Assembly (NCBI GenBank): GCA_026770575.1
Contig: MU657278.1
Coordinates: forward strand, 81,245-145,244
Reading direction: 5' to 3'
Origin: Pelagophyceae sp. CCMP2097
Lineage: Eukaryota; Sar; Pelagophyceae
Length of the DNA stretch: 64,000 nucleotides
Notes under the pieces: model-generated
Seen by the model: only the letters and a program-made list of their open reading frames with translations
Database searches by the model: none
What the model was told of the DNA's origin: nothing
Part shown: piece by piece, positions 9,737-19,929 of the stretch
Numbering within the stretch: position 1 is the first letter of the stretch
Layout: each line of letters begins with the position of its first letter
Translations under genes and position numbers: made by a program

Positions 9737-12700
9737 TCATCGCCGCGCACCGTCAGCGCCGTCGCCCGCGCCGTAGTCGTCGTAGTCGTCGTCGTCGTCT
9801 GCGTCGTCATCGCCGTACGGGTCGTTCTCGCCAAAGTCGTTCTCGCCAAAGTCGTCGTCGTCGTCGTCGTCGCCCGCGCCGTCGTCGTTTTCCGAGCCTT
9901 TGACATCGTCGGCTGCATCCGCGTCGGCCGCGTCGGCCGGCGGGACGCCGCCGTCGGCCGCCGCCGACACGTCGTCAACGGCACCGTCGTCGTCGCCCGC
10001 TTCGTCAGCGCCGTCGTCGTCGCCCACGGAGGGCGTCTGCGAGATGCGCACGGCGCCGTCTCGAAGGGTGATGGTGGCGATTTGACATCCTTTTAACTCT
10101 TCCATGTCTCGAAGGAAGTCAGCAGCCGTTTTTACGTCCAAATTCGCCACCTTTGACGCCTTCTTCGTCGGCGCTAGCCTCGAAGCGACTTTTATCTTCA
10201 CCGCGTCGCCGTGCATGCCCACGGCCGTCGCGCGCCAGGGGGAGACCCAGCCGGACGGGTCGATGCCTATACAATCGATGAGAAATCTATAGAAAATTCG
10301 ATGGGAATACCCCTCTGGATATCTACGACGCTTTGAGACAATTCCAGAAGAAGAAAAACTGCAATGCCGCCGTGTCGGGCCGTTAGAAGGCACCGTTTCA
10401 ACCTGCCGATGAGAGGCCGGCGAGAGGGGCCGGGATTCTGGGGCCGACGACTATGGAGGCCCTCCAAAGGCGCCGTCGACGAGGGGCCGGCATGAGGGGC
10501 CTTCTCGAGGGGCCGTCTTAAGGCGCCGTTTCGGGGGTCCTTCTCAAGGGGCGATTTCGAAACACCATGCGCCGTCTCGAGCGGCCGTCTTGAGGCGCCG
10601 TTTCGAAGGGCCGCCTCAAGGAGCCCCCTCGAGGGGCCGTCCGAAGACGCCGTTTCGAGGCGCCTATTCGAGGGGCCTTTTCGAGGGGCCTTTTCGAGTG
10701 GCCGTCTCGAAGGACCATCTAAAGGCGCCGTTTCGAGGGGCCCTCTCGAAGGGCCGGCGAGAGGGGCAGTCTCGTAGGGTCGTCTCGTATGGCCGTCTGA
10801 TAGAGAGGCCGTTTCGAGGGGCCCTTCGAGAGGCCGGTGAGCAAAGCCTTCTCGGGGGGCCTTCTCGAGGGGCCGTCTAAAGGCGCCGTTTCGGGGGGCC
10901 AACAAGAGGGGCCGTCTCGAGGGGTCGTCTCGAGGAGCGATCAATGGCCCTTGAAAGAGGCCGCGCAAGTGACCCCCAAACTACGGTCACTTGCCCGGCC
11001 TCTTTGGCGGTCACTTGCCCGACCTCGGCGCGGTCACTTGCAAGGCCTCTTTCAAGGGCCCTCGCAAAGCCCCCACGCACGGTTCCTTGAAAGAGGCCCG
11101 TTTCGGGTCCTTACAGGGCCTCTTCAAGGCTCCTCGCGTCGGGCCTTGACAGCCTCTCGAGAAGGCACCGTCTCGACGGCTCCATCTCGACGGCGCCTCG
11201 AAAGAACCCCTCGAAAAGAACTGTTGAGACGGCCCTTTGAGACGGCCCCTCATGGAGGCCCGTCGAGAAGATGCGTCGAGGCGGCGCCTCGGGACGGCGC
11301 CTTTAGACGGCCCCTCGAGACGACTCTTCGAGCCGGCCCCTCGAGCCGGCCACTCGAAACGGCGCCGCCTCGACGGCCTTTTGAAAATGTGGGTCGATAG
11401 AGGCCCCGGTTGCCGGACCCTCGAAACGGCACCTCGGGACGGTCCCTGTCGAAAGCCCTTGGAAACGGCGCCTCGGAGCTTCTCTCCCCCGCGCCGAACC
11501 GGCCGACGAAAGGGCGGTCGGCGAACGTTTGCGCATCGGTCGTTCCCCGAAGCTCGGTCCTTTGCAAAGATGTTTGACTTTCCGCGATCCTGACGGATCC
11601 GACGGCAAGGGCGCCGGTAAGGTTGCAGAAGAGTTCAAACCTAGACGCCCGCTCAATCGAGGCCGGATTCCGCTCGGGAGCGCGAAAGGTTGATACTCTT
11701 GACCCTTTGTAAACTCTCCGAGCCCCGGTCGTATTTTGATTGACCAGATGGTATTTTGATTGACCAGATGGTATTTTGATGGAGATTCTCATGAAAGAAG
11801 AGGTCCGACTCTCACCTCTGCCGGCTCCTGTCCCGCTTCTTTGCAAAAGGGAGACGCACGCTTCCGCCGGGTCGCAGTCGTCTCGGCAGCCGGCGAGTAG
11901 GAGGGTTGTTCCAAAAACCCTAAGGCGCGTCGTCAGGGGCGGGGCGTCATGGCACAGCCCCGTTTGGCGCAGCGCCGTCGCGCCCGTGGGGCAGATACGG
12001 CACAGAGTCTTCCGGGAAATCCGAATTGCGCCTCTGAGGCGTCAATCGCTCAAAACGTTGTTCCAAAACGTTGTTCCCGAAACGCGCCAAAAAACGAAAG
12101 ACGCGCGTCGTCGGCAAGGCAGCGCCGTGGCACAGTCCCGTCGGGCGCAGCGCCGCGACCCCGTCGAGCGGATGCGGCTCGGCAGGGCGTCGCTTCCGGG
12201 GTCTCTGGATCCATGTCTTTCAAATGTGCTCAAAAAAAACGGCTCTCAAAACGTCTCTCGAAACATCGTCGCGCACCGGGCGCCTCCGGACTGCGTATGT
12301 TCTTGCATCAGCCCACCGATCCTACGCCCTGCATCAACCCGCCGATGCTGCGCGTGCGCCTGGCGAGAAGCTGCGGGACCGCGGGAGCCGCAGTCGTCTT
12401 TTGAGAGCCGTTTTTGTTTTAAAAAACAGCGGCGGCTCAAAATGCGGTGTCTGGGACGTACCGCTCCGCGAGGCCGGCGCAGGAAATCTCCACGCCAAAC
12501 TCGCGCTCGTGCCTAGAACCGGCGCTGGATTGGGGTGGAATCGGACGAGCCCGGAGACGGGCCCTTTTAACGGTTTCGGAGACGGTTTGCGGTCCGGAAA
12601 CGGCCCGTCGACGGTCCCTTGAGACGCCCTATGCCGTTTCAATGTTCCAGGCGGTCACTCTACACGCTTCCAGAGGCGGCCCCTTTGAGCGGTCAAGAGA

Positions 12701-13909
12701 TGGCCCGTCGACGGTCCCTAGAGACGCCCTCTCGAGGGCCCTTTTGCCGCTGCACCGGTCCTGCGGCGGCCCCGGAGGCAGTCTCGGAGACGGCCTCTTG
12801 AGGCGGCCTGGGGTTTCCCAAGGTCCCAGGGGCGGCCGCGTAAACAGGCCCTTGAGACGGTCTGTCGAGGGTTCCGGAGGCGGCCCTCCTGCGGCCGTCG
12901 ACAGCCCAGAGACGGGCCCGGAAACGGGCCCGGAAAAGGCCTTTTACGGTCCGTCGACGGTCCGGCGAGGGCCCCTTTCGAGGGCCCCTTTCGAGGGCCC
13001 CTTTCGAGGGCCCCTTTCGAGGGCCCCTTTCGAGGGCCGGGGGGAATGCTTCGGAGGCGGTCCCCGAAGCGGGCTTGGAGACGGCTCGTCGATGGGCCCT
13101 TCTGGCCATTTCCAGCTGCAGGTTCCGCCGATGGTCAGTCGACAAAACCCGTCGACAAAACCCGTCGACAAACCCAGAGACGGTCCAGTTCGACGGTCCC
13201 AGCCGCAAAGGTCCCTTTCGACGTCCCTTGAGGCGGCCCGGAGAAGGTCCCTCGGCAGTCGAAAGGGCCCTTTCGACGGCCTCTTTCAACGGCCCCTTTC
13301 GACGGGCCCGAGGCGGCCCAAATCGAGGGACCCTTTCGAGGGTCCTTTCGACGGCCCCGTTCGACGGCCCATTTCGAAAGGCCTCTGTTCGATTGCCCTT
13401 TCGAGTGTCCCTTTAAAAAGTCGCACTTTTGCCAAAAGAAATTTGCACGGAGAAACGCACTCGATGGCCATCGTTTGGAGGTGTAGAGACAGAGCTTGAA
13501 AGTCCGCGCGCATGCCCGCAAACGCGACGACCACGCGGTCCGTCACCAAACAGACGTGGTTCGTGCGCCTGCCGCTTCGATTCCGGAAACGCACGGGGCG
13601 CTCGAAAAACGGGATAGAAAATGCGCACCCGCGTCGGCCGCGCAGCCCCGCCTCCGCGCCGTCGGCCTGCGCCGACGCGACGACGATGCCTGCAAAGGCG
13701 GCGTGTTCGCACAAGGCTTTCGGGCGCGGCGGCGCAGGCCGGTGCCTTTGTGTGCTTTTCGGTGTGTTTTGCGACCCACCGTCTTGCGCGACAATCGCTG
13801 CCGCGGTCACTTTGCTCCGTTCGACTGCCTTGAAGGCGAACTCGACTTGCTGGAGGCGGCCCGTCGGGTCAAAAGTTGTGGGGCTGAACGAGTAGGGACT
13901 GCTGCCCAT
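9737..13909 (-). CDS. 20S proteasome alpha-type subunit, six exons, acidic tail
   Basis: Likely a structural alpha subunit of the 20S proteasome ring. The start at 13909 gives MGSSPYSFSPTTFDPTGR then LQQVEFAFKAV, the N-terminal alpha-subunit signature. Proposed exons are 13909-13780, 13689-13629, 13568-13457, 12359-12277, 11919-11816 and 10266-9737. They total 1020 nt, and every junction is in phase. Later exons give AFAGMRADF, LMQEHTQSGGARVFG (family form YTQ-x2-G-x-RPFG), LLLAG and IDPSGWVSPWRATAVG (family form DPSG-x4-W-x-A-x-A-x-G). The exon 3/4 junction is uncertain: a stronger donor GA/GTGCGT with the acceptor GCGTAG/G also keeps frame. Exon 4 holds a 26-bp imperfect internal duplication. 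The last about 100 residues are Asp/Ala/Gly-rich with a run of seven Asp, unusual for this family. The YSFS-x-TTF start is closest to alpha2, but the subtype is not settled. Introns 3 and 5 contain minisatellite arrays. Confidence 0.75.
10380..11480. repeat. Intronic family A array with palindromic spacer
   Basis: The array lies inside intron 5 (11815-10267) of the proteasome gene. Left of about 10930 the 13-bp units read GAGGGGCCGTCTC; right of about 11150 they read GACGGCCCCTCGA, the reverse complement. The spacer between is itself an inverted repeat: CCTTGAAAGAGGCC on the left and GGCCTCTTTCAAGG on the right. The whole block is therefore an imperfect palindrome of about 1.1 kb. Confidence 0.75.
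11920..12276. other. Proteasome intron 4 with tandem duplication
   Basis: Within this 357-nt intron a roughly 150-bp segment is repeated imperfectly: GCAGCGCCGTCGCGCCCGTG near 11969 and GCAGCGCCGCGACCCCGTCG near 12149, each after a GGCACAG motif. Copies of AACGTTGTTCC also recur. No separate gene is inferred. Confidence 0.4.
12540..13430. repeat. Intronic minisatellite array in proteasome intron 3
   Basis: Mixed-orientation 12-13-bp units occur here, including five near-perfect copies of CGAGGGCCCCTTT at about 12969-13035 and CCCGTCGACAAA triplets at about 13146-13175. The array lies between exon 3 (ends about 13457) and exon 4 (starts about 12359). ORFs across it are translated repeat. Confidence 0.75.
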
Positions 13910-14071
13910 AACGTCGCAACCACAAACGACAACAACAGCCCAAATCGACCGCATCCTCTGCGGAGCCCGGGGCCGGCCAAGCAGGGCCGGGGGGACGAGA
14001 AGAGGGACCGACCCTGAGCGGTGAAAGCTGCCTCGATCACTCGCTGAAATATTAGGCGACTGGCAGTCCAC
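13910..14071 (-). promoter_or_regulatory. Upstream region of the proteasome gene
   Basis: The 162 nt between the start codon at 13909 and the transposon boundary at 14072 must hold the proximal 5' UTR or promoter. No TATA-like box is evident. The region includes ACAAACGACAACAACAGCCC and a GC-rich stretch. The Mutator-like insertion cuts off anything further upstream. Confidence 0.35.
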
Positions 14072-14783
14072 GCTTTCCTTATATGGAGAATTTCTCCATG
14101 GAGAGTTTTCAGTTGAGTCGTCCGTTGGGTCTTCATTATATGGCGCTGTTTGATGCCCGGAGGTCGGCGGGGCGTTCGGGGCGGCAAGGGGGTGCCAGCG
14201 CGCTCTCTTGCGCCGAGATTTGAGACGTTTTTTTATTTTTTCCCCTTGCGCATATTCGAGGACCCCTTGACCTGAGTAGAAACCTGAGTACGCAAGTCGT
14301 CCTCACATCCTGAGTAAACCTGAGTGTGGTTTGACGGGTGGTCAACCCGAGTAATTTCCTGAGTAAGATTACTAGGGACCGGGCGGTCAACCCGAGTAGA
14401 TTCCTGAGTAAGATTACTAGGGACCGGGCGGTCAACCCGAGTAGATTCCTGAGTAAGATTACTAGGGACCGGGCGGGCAACCCGAGTAGATTCCTGAGTA
14501 GGTGGTTGGCGGCTCGACTTATGCCTCACGTAGAGGATACCGAAGCGACGAGACTGCATACCGAGCGACTTTTTCCCATGGGACCAGCCGCGCCAAGTAA
14601 AGCGTGAGATGTTGTTTGTTTTCTACTCCATTGCACCGTGAGAGCCCATAATGCCCGCGTCGCGCACAGGGCGCGACATGGTTCCTTTTGGCGGCGAGAC
14701 GACGTCTCAAAAGCGAAGGTCCACGTGCGACATTCAACCAGCGTCTTCCCACGCGCTCTCGCAGGTCTTATCTCTTTCATGGA

Positions 14784-14958
14784 ATGTCCCCCCGTAGGCG
14801 GATGACCAAAGCCTTCGACAAGTTGGTGTCAAGGGCCGAGTTCCGGCACGTGATGGAGGTGGGCGCGCAGGAAGCTCTGAGGTGCGTAGCTCCATCAATG
14901 CTCCGAATGGCTGCTCGTGATGAGGCCGGTGCTACAGGATGGGCTTTGAGCACGACGC

Positions 14959-14989
<31 letters not shown>

Positions 14990-15521
14990 GCTGCCCCGTC
15001 GCCGCGGGATGACCGCGACGACGTCGACGCGGATTTAGATGACGAGGAGGCGCGGATCGTCCAGATCGCGGAGACGATCATGCGACGAGGAGGGTCGACC
15101 GCGATAGATCCAAAGGACTCGGCGCAACTCGTCGAAATGATGTTGAGCCCCACGTCCTATACTGCGTCGGCGATTACGATCGGGCAATGCAGATCGTCCA
15201 GAAACAGCCCATGTTCACTTAGCCGCCCATGGCCGCAAGGGGGCGCTGTGGGAAACACTGAATGTGATGCAGAGGCGGTGCGATGCAGATGGAGAGGAGT
15301 TGCTGAACGTCACTGCCCGCCCTCATAGGTTCGGCACCCACACATACGCGGCGTCTTTAGTCCGGAAGAACCCGACAATTGAAGTCTTCGCGGCGGCGCT
15401 CGAGCAAGCGCACGACGAAGGGACGATCACCCCGGGGCTTCTCGCGCGAGGCCAGGGCGTGCTGAAGCACATGGCGGAGGGCACGCTCGTCGACGCACTG
15501 CGGCAACGCCTCTTCGACTGA
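14784..15521 (+). CDS. Spliced gene inside the Mutator-like element
   Basis: Exon 1 starts at 14784 with MSPRRRMTKAFDKLVSR and ends CTGAG at 14881. A 56-nt intron (14882-14937) has a GTGCGT donor and CTACAG acceptor. Exon 2 continues in phase with MGFEHD, 13 Ala, an acidic stretch and ARIVQIAETIMRRGG. After about 15180 the frame must change, either by another intron or a frameshift, to reach VRKNPTIEVFAAALEQAHDE and the stop near 15521. No domain is recognised; it is not a recognisable transposase. The poly-Ala is encoded by a GCG microsatellite. It may be host sequence captured by the element. Confidence 0.45.
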
Positions 15522-15842
15522 GCGCGCGGAGTAGGCTGCCGCCAGCCACACAGGCCGCACCGATAAATCCACTCTCGCTCCATTGCCGGCCGTGCTGAAA
15601 CTCTTGCTTCGACTAAGAAAGACCATTCAACCCACTCGGTTGCCTCTGGGAAGTCGCTCGGTATGCAGTCTCGTCGCTTCGGTATCCTCTACGTGAGGCA
15701 TAAGTCGAGCCGCCAACCACCTACTCAGGAATCTACTCGGGTTGCCCGCCCGGTCCCTAGTAATCTTACTCAGGAATCTACTCGGGTTGACCGCCCGGTC
15801 CCTAGTAATCTTACTCAGGAAATTACTCGGGTTGACCACCCG

Positions 15843-15882
15843 NNNNNNNNNNNNNNNNNNNNNNNNNNNNNNNNNNNNNNNN
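15843..15882. other. Assembly gap (40 N)
   Basis: The gap lies in the 45-bp tandem sub-repeats of the right transposon arm. The right arm has fewer sub-repeats than the left, which suggests collapse during assembly. Confidence 0.95.
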
Positions 15883-16012
15883 AACGCCCCGCCGACCTCC
15901 GGGCATCAAACAGCGCCATATAATGAAGACCCAACGGACGACTCAACTGAAAACTCTCCATGGAGAAATTCTCCATACAATTGTATAAGGAAAGCGGGCA
16001 GTCCACCAGTCT

Positions 16013-17457
16013 CATCGCGGCATCATGCCGTTCCCATTTCCGCAAGGGAACCTTAGGCCGGCCCGCACGTGGCGACGCACTCCAGTCCGTCCCCAGGCTA
16101 CACGGCCGTCAAGTTCATGGCGGCGCACGCGGCGCACTACGGCAACGTTCTCCTCGCCGACGACACCATCGACGCCTACCTCAAAGGTGCGCCGCGCGAC
16201 GAACCTTTCTACGCGTTCTTTCCGGCCAACTGGCGGCTCTACATGCTCGCCGAGTTTGGCAACGACCAAGCGCAGTGGCCGTACGACCCCGCGACGCACG
16301 TCTGCTGCATCACGGGCAACATCCCCGGCGCCCTCGACGCCGGCGCCATCTGGCGCGACGCGATCCACCCCGTCATCACGTCCCTCGGCTTCGTCGTCAC
16401 ACCGCTGAGCGAAGCCCTCTACGTCCGCCGCGAGCCCGATGGCACCACGTCTGGACTCATGCTTTGGACGGACGACGCCATCGTCTCGGCCACCGCGGCG
16501 CGCGCGGCCGAGATCACGGGCGCCATCAGCGCGCGTTTCGCCTCCAAGGGATGCCGCATCCTCGGCTCCGAGGACGCCGACATGCTCGCGCTCGACATCG
16601 TCGCAAATCCCGACGGCGGGTATTCCATCCACATGACGACCTACGAGACCGCCCTCGTGGCCAAGCTTGGCTACAAAGACGCGACGGCCGCGAAGACGCC
16701 TCTGCCCGCTTTATGGCACGCCGACTCAACCGAGGACCCCGAGGCCTCGCACGGCGCTCCGGCGCACAAGTTCCACGACCCCCGCGTCGCCATCGGCCTG
16801 CTCACCTTCAACGCCTACATCCTGCGCGCCGACTACTCCTTCGCCCTCTCTTCGCTCTCGGGCGCCATTGGAGTATGGGCGGAGAAGCACGACCGCGCGT
16901 TAGGTCGCACCATCCGCTACCTCAAAGGGCGCATCGGCGCGAAGATCACCTGGCCCGGCAAGTTCCCGATCACGACCAAGGCCTACGTCGACGCCAGCTT
17001 CGGCAACGAGCTCTTCGACGGCAACTCTACGGCTCGGGCGCGCTCGCGCATCGCCGGCGTGCTCTACCTGGGACCGACCCCGATCTGGTACTTTACGGCG
17101 CGCACCAAGACGACGCCTTTGTCCACGGCAGAGGCGGAGCTCCTCGCGTTGGTCCGCCTCCTGCGCGGCCTCGTCATCCTACGTGTAACCATCATGATGC
17201 TCTTCGGCATAAAGGACTTGCCGCCGACATACGTCTACGAGGACAACATGGCCGTGGTGCAGATGCTCCGCAAGCGAGTCATTTCAGGCCGCTCACGCCA
17301 CGTCCGCGTCGCCATCGGCTACGTCCTAGACGTCCTCGACGCGGGCCACGCCATCGTCTCCTTCGTCGGCACCAAGGACCAACTCGCCAACGGCCTCACC
17401 AAGGCGGAAACAAAGGACGAACACGCGCGCACGTTCGCCGCGTTCTTCTCGGAGTAG
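16013..17457 (+). mobile_element. Ty1/copia-type RT-RNase H remnant
   Basis: A 462-codon open frame (16069-17457) covers the C-terminal part of a copia polyprotein. At the start, DTIDAYLKG matches the catalytic-Asp motif of copia RT. LWTDD stands where the usual YVDD is expected. The RNase H half is well preserved: YVDASFGN, STAEAELLAL, YEDNMAVVQML, HVRVAIGYVLD and QLANGLTKAE. Gag, protease, integrase and the N-terminal RT part are absent. A 40-bp motif beginning CATCGCGGCATCATGCCGTT occurs just before (16014) and after (17587) the frame and looks like LTR remains. The upstream side is cut by the Mutator-like element. Confidence 0.7.
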
Positions 17458-17579
17458 GTCTGCGGCGATGTCTCGCCGCCCTTCAAGCTCTAGTTCTCTC
17501 TTTTTCTTAACGTCAAAGAAGGGACTCTACTTCCTCTCGTGCCTCCCGTTCATCTTCATTTCGCTCCGGCACGCGAGTG

Positions 17580-17770
17580 GGGGAGCATCGCGGCATCATG
17601 CCGTTCACATTCCCGCCGAGGGAACCTTAACCCTTGCGGAAAATTCCATCCGGAAGATTCCATCCCCGAAGGAATCCTAACCCTCACAAATCCGTGAACC
17701 TAACCCCCAAATACATCACACAGTTCTAACTCTGACTGTGGGCACTACGAGTCTGACGAGCAGTCGAAAT
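17580..17770 (+). repeat. LTR-like fragment of the copia element
   Basis: The segment from GCATCGCGGCATCATGCCG to TCTGACTGTGGGCACTACG is matched in inverted orientation at 19799-19925 (CACAGTTCT, CTGACTGTGGGCACT and CCGAGGGAAC blocks in the same order). Its first 40 bp also occur at 16014. I infer LTR pieces; the exact ends are not clear. Confidence 0.5.
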
Positions 17771-17879
17771 GAGATCACGTCGTCAACTAAAATTCACTTC
17801 GAAAATATTTGGACGAATGGCATATCAACCGGAAGGTGTTCCCCTTGAGCACCTGCGAGTTCCCTTGGCGTTGACCTGG

Positions 17880-18231
17880 GGGTGAAAAACCACTTAATCC
17901 AAGGTAGCAGTCGAGACTGCGCATCGAGGAGCGGCTGTTGACATGAAAATATGACACCATCTGCCACTGACGTATGCCCTGGCAAAAGGGATTTCCGGTC
18001 CCAGTGCCAGGAGCCAGTTGAGAAAAGTGTATATAAACATATCCCATTCTTATTGAGTTTTTTTGGTACCCAGACCCGGATTTGAATCGGCGTACATTAA
18101 TTTCACTTGCTAACATTTTCCCAAATTTTATTTTATACGCAAAGCCGAGCTCGAACCTTTTTTTTGGCGTTGACCTGGGGGGGAGCTTACGCGACGCGTG
18201 TCGTGGACGAGCAGGGCGCGGACGAGCAGAG
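17880..18231. repeat. SINE-like repeat with tRNA-like segment
   Basis: 17880-18045 (GGAGCGGCTGTTGACATGAA to GTGTATATAAACAT) matches 30460-30620 in the same orientation and 39155-39258 inverted. It is followed at 18065-18105 by a minus-strand B-box-like piece (CGATTCAAATCCGGG) and at 18185-18231 by GCTTACGCGACGCGTGTCGT. The last two are found together again at 31110-31220, and the latter also at 43330-43372 and, inverted and diverged, at 63675-63715. Confidence 0.55.
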
Positions 18232-18339
18232 TCATTTTTCTTTTCTTTCGTTGACCTGGGGGGGGGGGGGGGGGCGGCCCCCTCAGGTCAACCTTTCAGG
18301 ATCTCGCAGGTGCTTGAGGGGAAGGCACCTCGGACGCCG

Positions 18340-18469
18340 CCTCGTTTGTGGCCACGTCGGTGCTCGCGTCGACGTGGTCGGCAAGCTCCGTTTGCTGCAC
18401 AAGCACGGCAGCGCGTGGCGCGCCTTCTTTGGCTTGTTCCACGACGAACACCTTCCGGTCGATATATAA
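18340..18469 (+). CDS. Possible C-terminal exon, unknown
   Basis: The plus frame reads GHVGARVDVVGKLRLLHK and then WRAFFGLFHDEHLPVDI before a TAA. Codon third positions are mostly C/G and the acceptor-like ATCTCGCAG lies upstream at about 18309. A run of 17 G precedes it. No partner exon or domain is recognised. Confidence 0.3.
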
Positions 18470-18668
18470 CGTTCGCTAAAAAGTATCGTCCTTTTGGTCG
18501 ATAACTTGGATTTGATTGAAAAAGTAATAAAAACTCAATTAAAGCACCAGACTCTGGTCCAGAGGCGCCTTCAAGGGCTTTTAAAAAAACCTTAACGTTT
18601 TTGTGGGCTGATCTAATTTCGACTGTGAGGTTGAAAGCGCAGCCGAAGAACTCCACTCGCGCGCCACG

Positions 18669-18764
18669 ATGGACGACCCGCCGGCCGCCGCGCGCAAGCC
18701 CTGCTGCGTCTGCGACGCGCCGGGCGGCAAGCACTACACCAAGTGCAAATCGTCGAAACAGGAA
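18669..18764 (+). CDS. Truncated MYND-type zinc finger start
   Basis: From ATG 18669 the frame reads MDDPPAAARKPCCVCD and then APGGKHYTKCKSSKQE. The C-x2-C plus KHYTKC spacing resembles the first half of a MYND finger. The remaining zinc ligands are missing because the coding sequence runs straight into the foldback element starting near 18770. Codon bias is strong up to that point. A COX17-like reading of the PCCVC motif was considered, but the following residues do not fit. I regard it as a gene broken by insertion. Confidence 0.45.
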
Positions 18765-18769
18765 TCTTT

Positions 18770-18990
18770 CGCGAATTACACTAAGAGAAGCGTTTTCGGA
18801 CTCGCCGCTTCAGCACGCGTCGAATGCGCTAAATGGCGTCTCAAATTTCAAAACGGTCAATTTTGCTCCTGCCAGAGGTAAACAACAACAAAATGATCGT
18901 TTTGACTTTTAAGACGCCGCTTAGCACATTCGACGCGAGTTGAAGCGGCGAGTCCGAAAACGCTTCTCTTAGTGTAATTCGTAAATGTTG
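18770..18990. mobile_element. Foldback / MITE-like element
   Basis: The left arm (CGAATTACACTAAGAGAAGC onward, about 18772-18880) is the imperfect reverse complement of the right arm (about 18885-18985, ending GCTTCTCTTAGTGTAATTCG). The arms are about 100 bp each and almost contiguous. No internal gene is present. No clear target-site duplication was found. Confidence 0.7.
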
Positions 18991-19440
18991 CATTTTCAGC
19001 GATTCTATTCGGCGACATGGCCTGCCCGGGGAGCCATACAGTGCTTAGATAGTGGTAGGCTCCCGGCCCCTGCGTGGCCCTATACGCCAATTGTTTGGTT
19101 GCCAACGCAGGAATCAGTTCACGTAAGTCACGCTTAAGCGATGCGGTCCTGACTTTGATGATGGGGTTGCGCGAAAAAATATGACTTTGGAGCATGATAT
19201 CTTTTGACTGCAAGTGTGCCCGTTGTCAAGGATATCGGGGATCGCGAGAGGAGGCTGGGCCCTACCTCGATCCGTCGCCCGTGACAACGGGCACCCTAGG
19301 GTGCAGTCAAAAGTTGTGTGGTCTCAAAGTTGACCTTTTCTCGAACTTTAGCAACCTGCAGCTCAGCTCTGCAAGCAGTTTTATAGTCACAGACAGGAGC
19401 GTTCGAAAGAGGAGGTTAAGGGCTCTCCATATCCGTCGCC
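18991..19440. other. No gene recognised
   Basis: No domain or repeat family is identified. CCGTCGCCCGTGACAACG occurs at about 19265 and again at 19433. Confidence 0.35.
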
Positions 19441-19444
19441 CGTG

Positions 19445-19738
19445 ACAACGCGCAGTGCCCACAGTCAGAGACGCGGCACGCGCTGCGACCGCGGCGTCAA
19501 ACTCCTCCCGGTGGCGGAGGAGGGAGGCCGCGATCTCGTCGCGCTGGGCCGCGAGGTTACGGTTGCCGTCGCGGAGCTCGGTGGCGCGCTGCTGCAGGCG
19601 GATCTTGTCGCGAGGGGCGGCGTTGTCCTGCATCTGCTCCAAGATGTCGGCGCCGAGCTGGGCCTCCATCTCCTCTTGTGCCGCCGCAGGTAGAGGCGGA
19701 TCGGGAGGGGTCGCGCGAGGCGCGGCGCGGGGCGGCAC
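19445..19738 (-). CDS. Possible coiled-coil exon
   Basis: The minus frame reads EEMEAQLGADILEQMQDN, DKIRLQQRATELRDG and DEIAASLLRHREEFDAA, a heptad-like, charge-rich helical pattern. Third positions are strongly C/G. The putative start is a GTG only, so this is more likely an internal exon. A donor-like CTGACT/GTGGGC sits near the 3' end, which overlaps an LTR-like string (TCTGACTGTGGGCACT). No upstream exon was identified. Confidence 0.4.
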
Positions 19739-19798
19739 GGAAGCCGAGAGTCGAAGCGCTTGTCGTGGATGAGCGCGTAGCTAAGGGCCCATTAACCC

Positions 19799-19925
19799 GT
19801 AGTGCCCAGTGCCCACAGTCAGAGTAAGAACTGTGTTAGGAATGAGAGGGTTAGAGTTCCCTCGGCGGAAATGGAATCTCCGCAAGGAACGGCGGGATGC
19901 CGCGATGCACCAGGCACCCCCGGAG
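19799..19925 (-). repeat. Inverted LTR-like fragment
   Basis: Reverse-complement match to the 17580-17770 fragment: it shares the GCATCGCGGCATC, CCGAGGGAAC, ACACAGTTCT and CTGACTGTGGGCACT blocks in order. Confidence 0.5.
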
Positions 19926-19929
19926 AGCT

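Larger units (their letters stand above)
14072..15995. mobile_element. Mutator-like element with long TIRs and a captured or own gene
   Basis: The left end (GCTTTCCTTATA, then a hairpin GGAGAATTTCTCC) and the right end are inverted copies. The arms extend for several hundred bp: about 14072-14620 against about 15626-15995, the right arm shortened by a 40-N gap. Each arm contains a 45-bp tandem sub-repeat (units with GGGACCGGGCGGTCAACCCG and GAGTAGATTCCTGAGTAAG). A 10-bp direct repeat, GGCAGTCCAC, lies at 14062-14071 and 15997-16006. Long TIRs plus a 9-11-bp target duplication are typical of Mutator-like elements. The right end also has an extra CAATTGTA not found on the left. No transposase domain is recognised inside. 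Confidence 0.65.

Noticed and set aside
9737..10266. Stand-alone acidic protein gene
   Set aside because: The first residues (IDPSGWVSPWRATAVG) and the phase at the acceptor identify it as the last exon of the proteasome gene.
18669..18764. COX17-like copper chaperone from the PCCVC motif
   Set aside because: The residues after the motif (DAPGGKHYTKC) fit a MYND-type finger better, and no CX9C pair follows.
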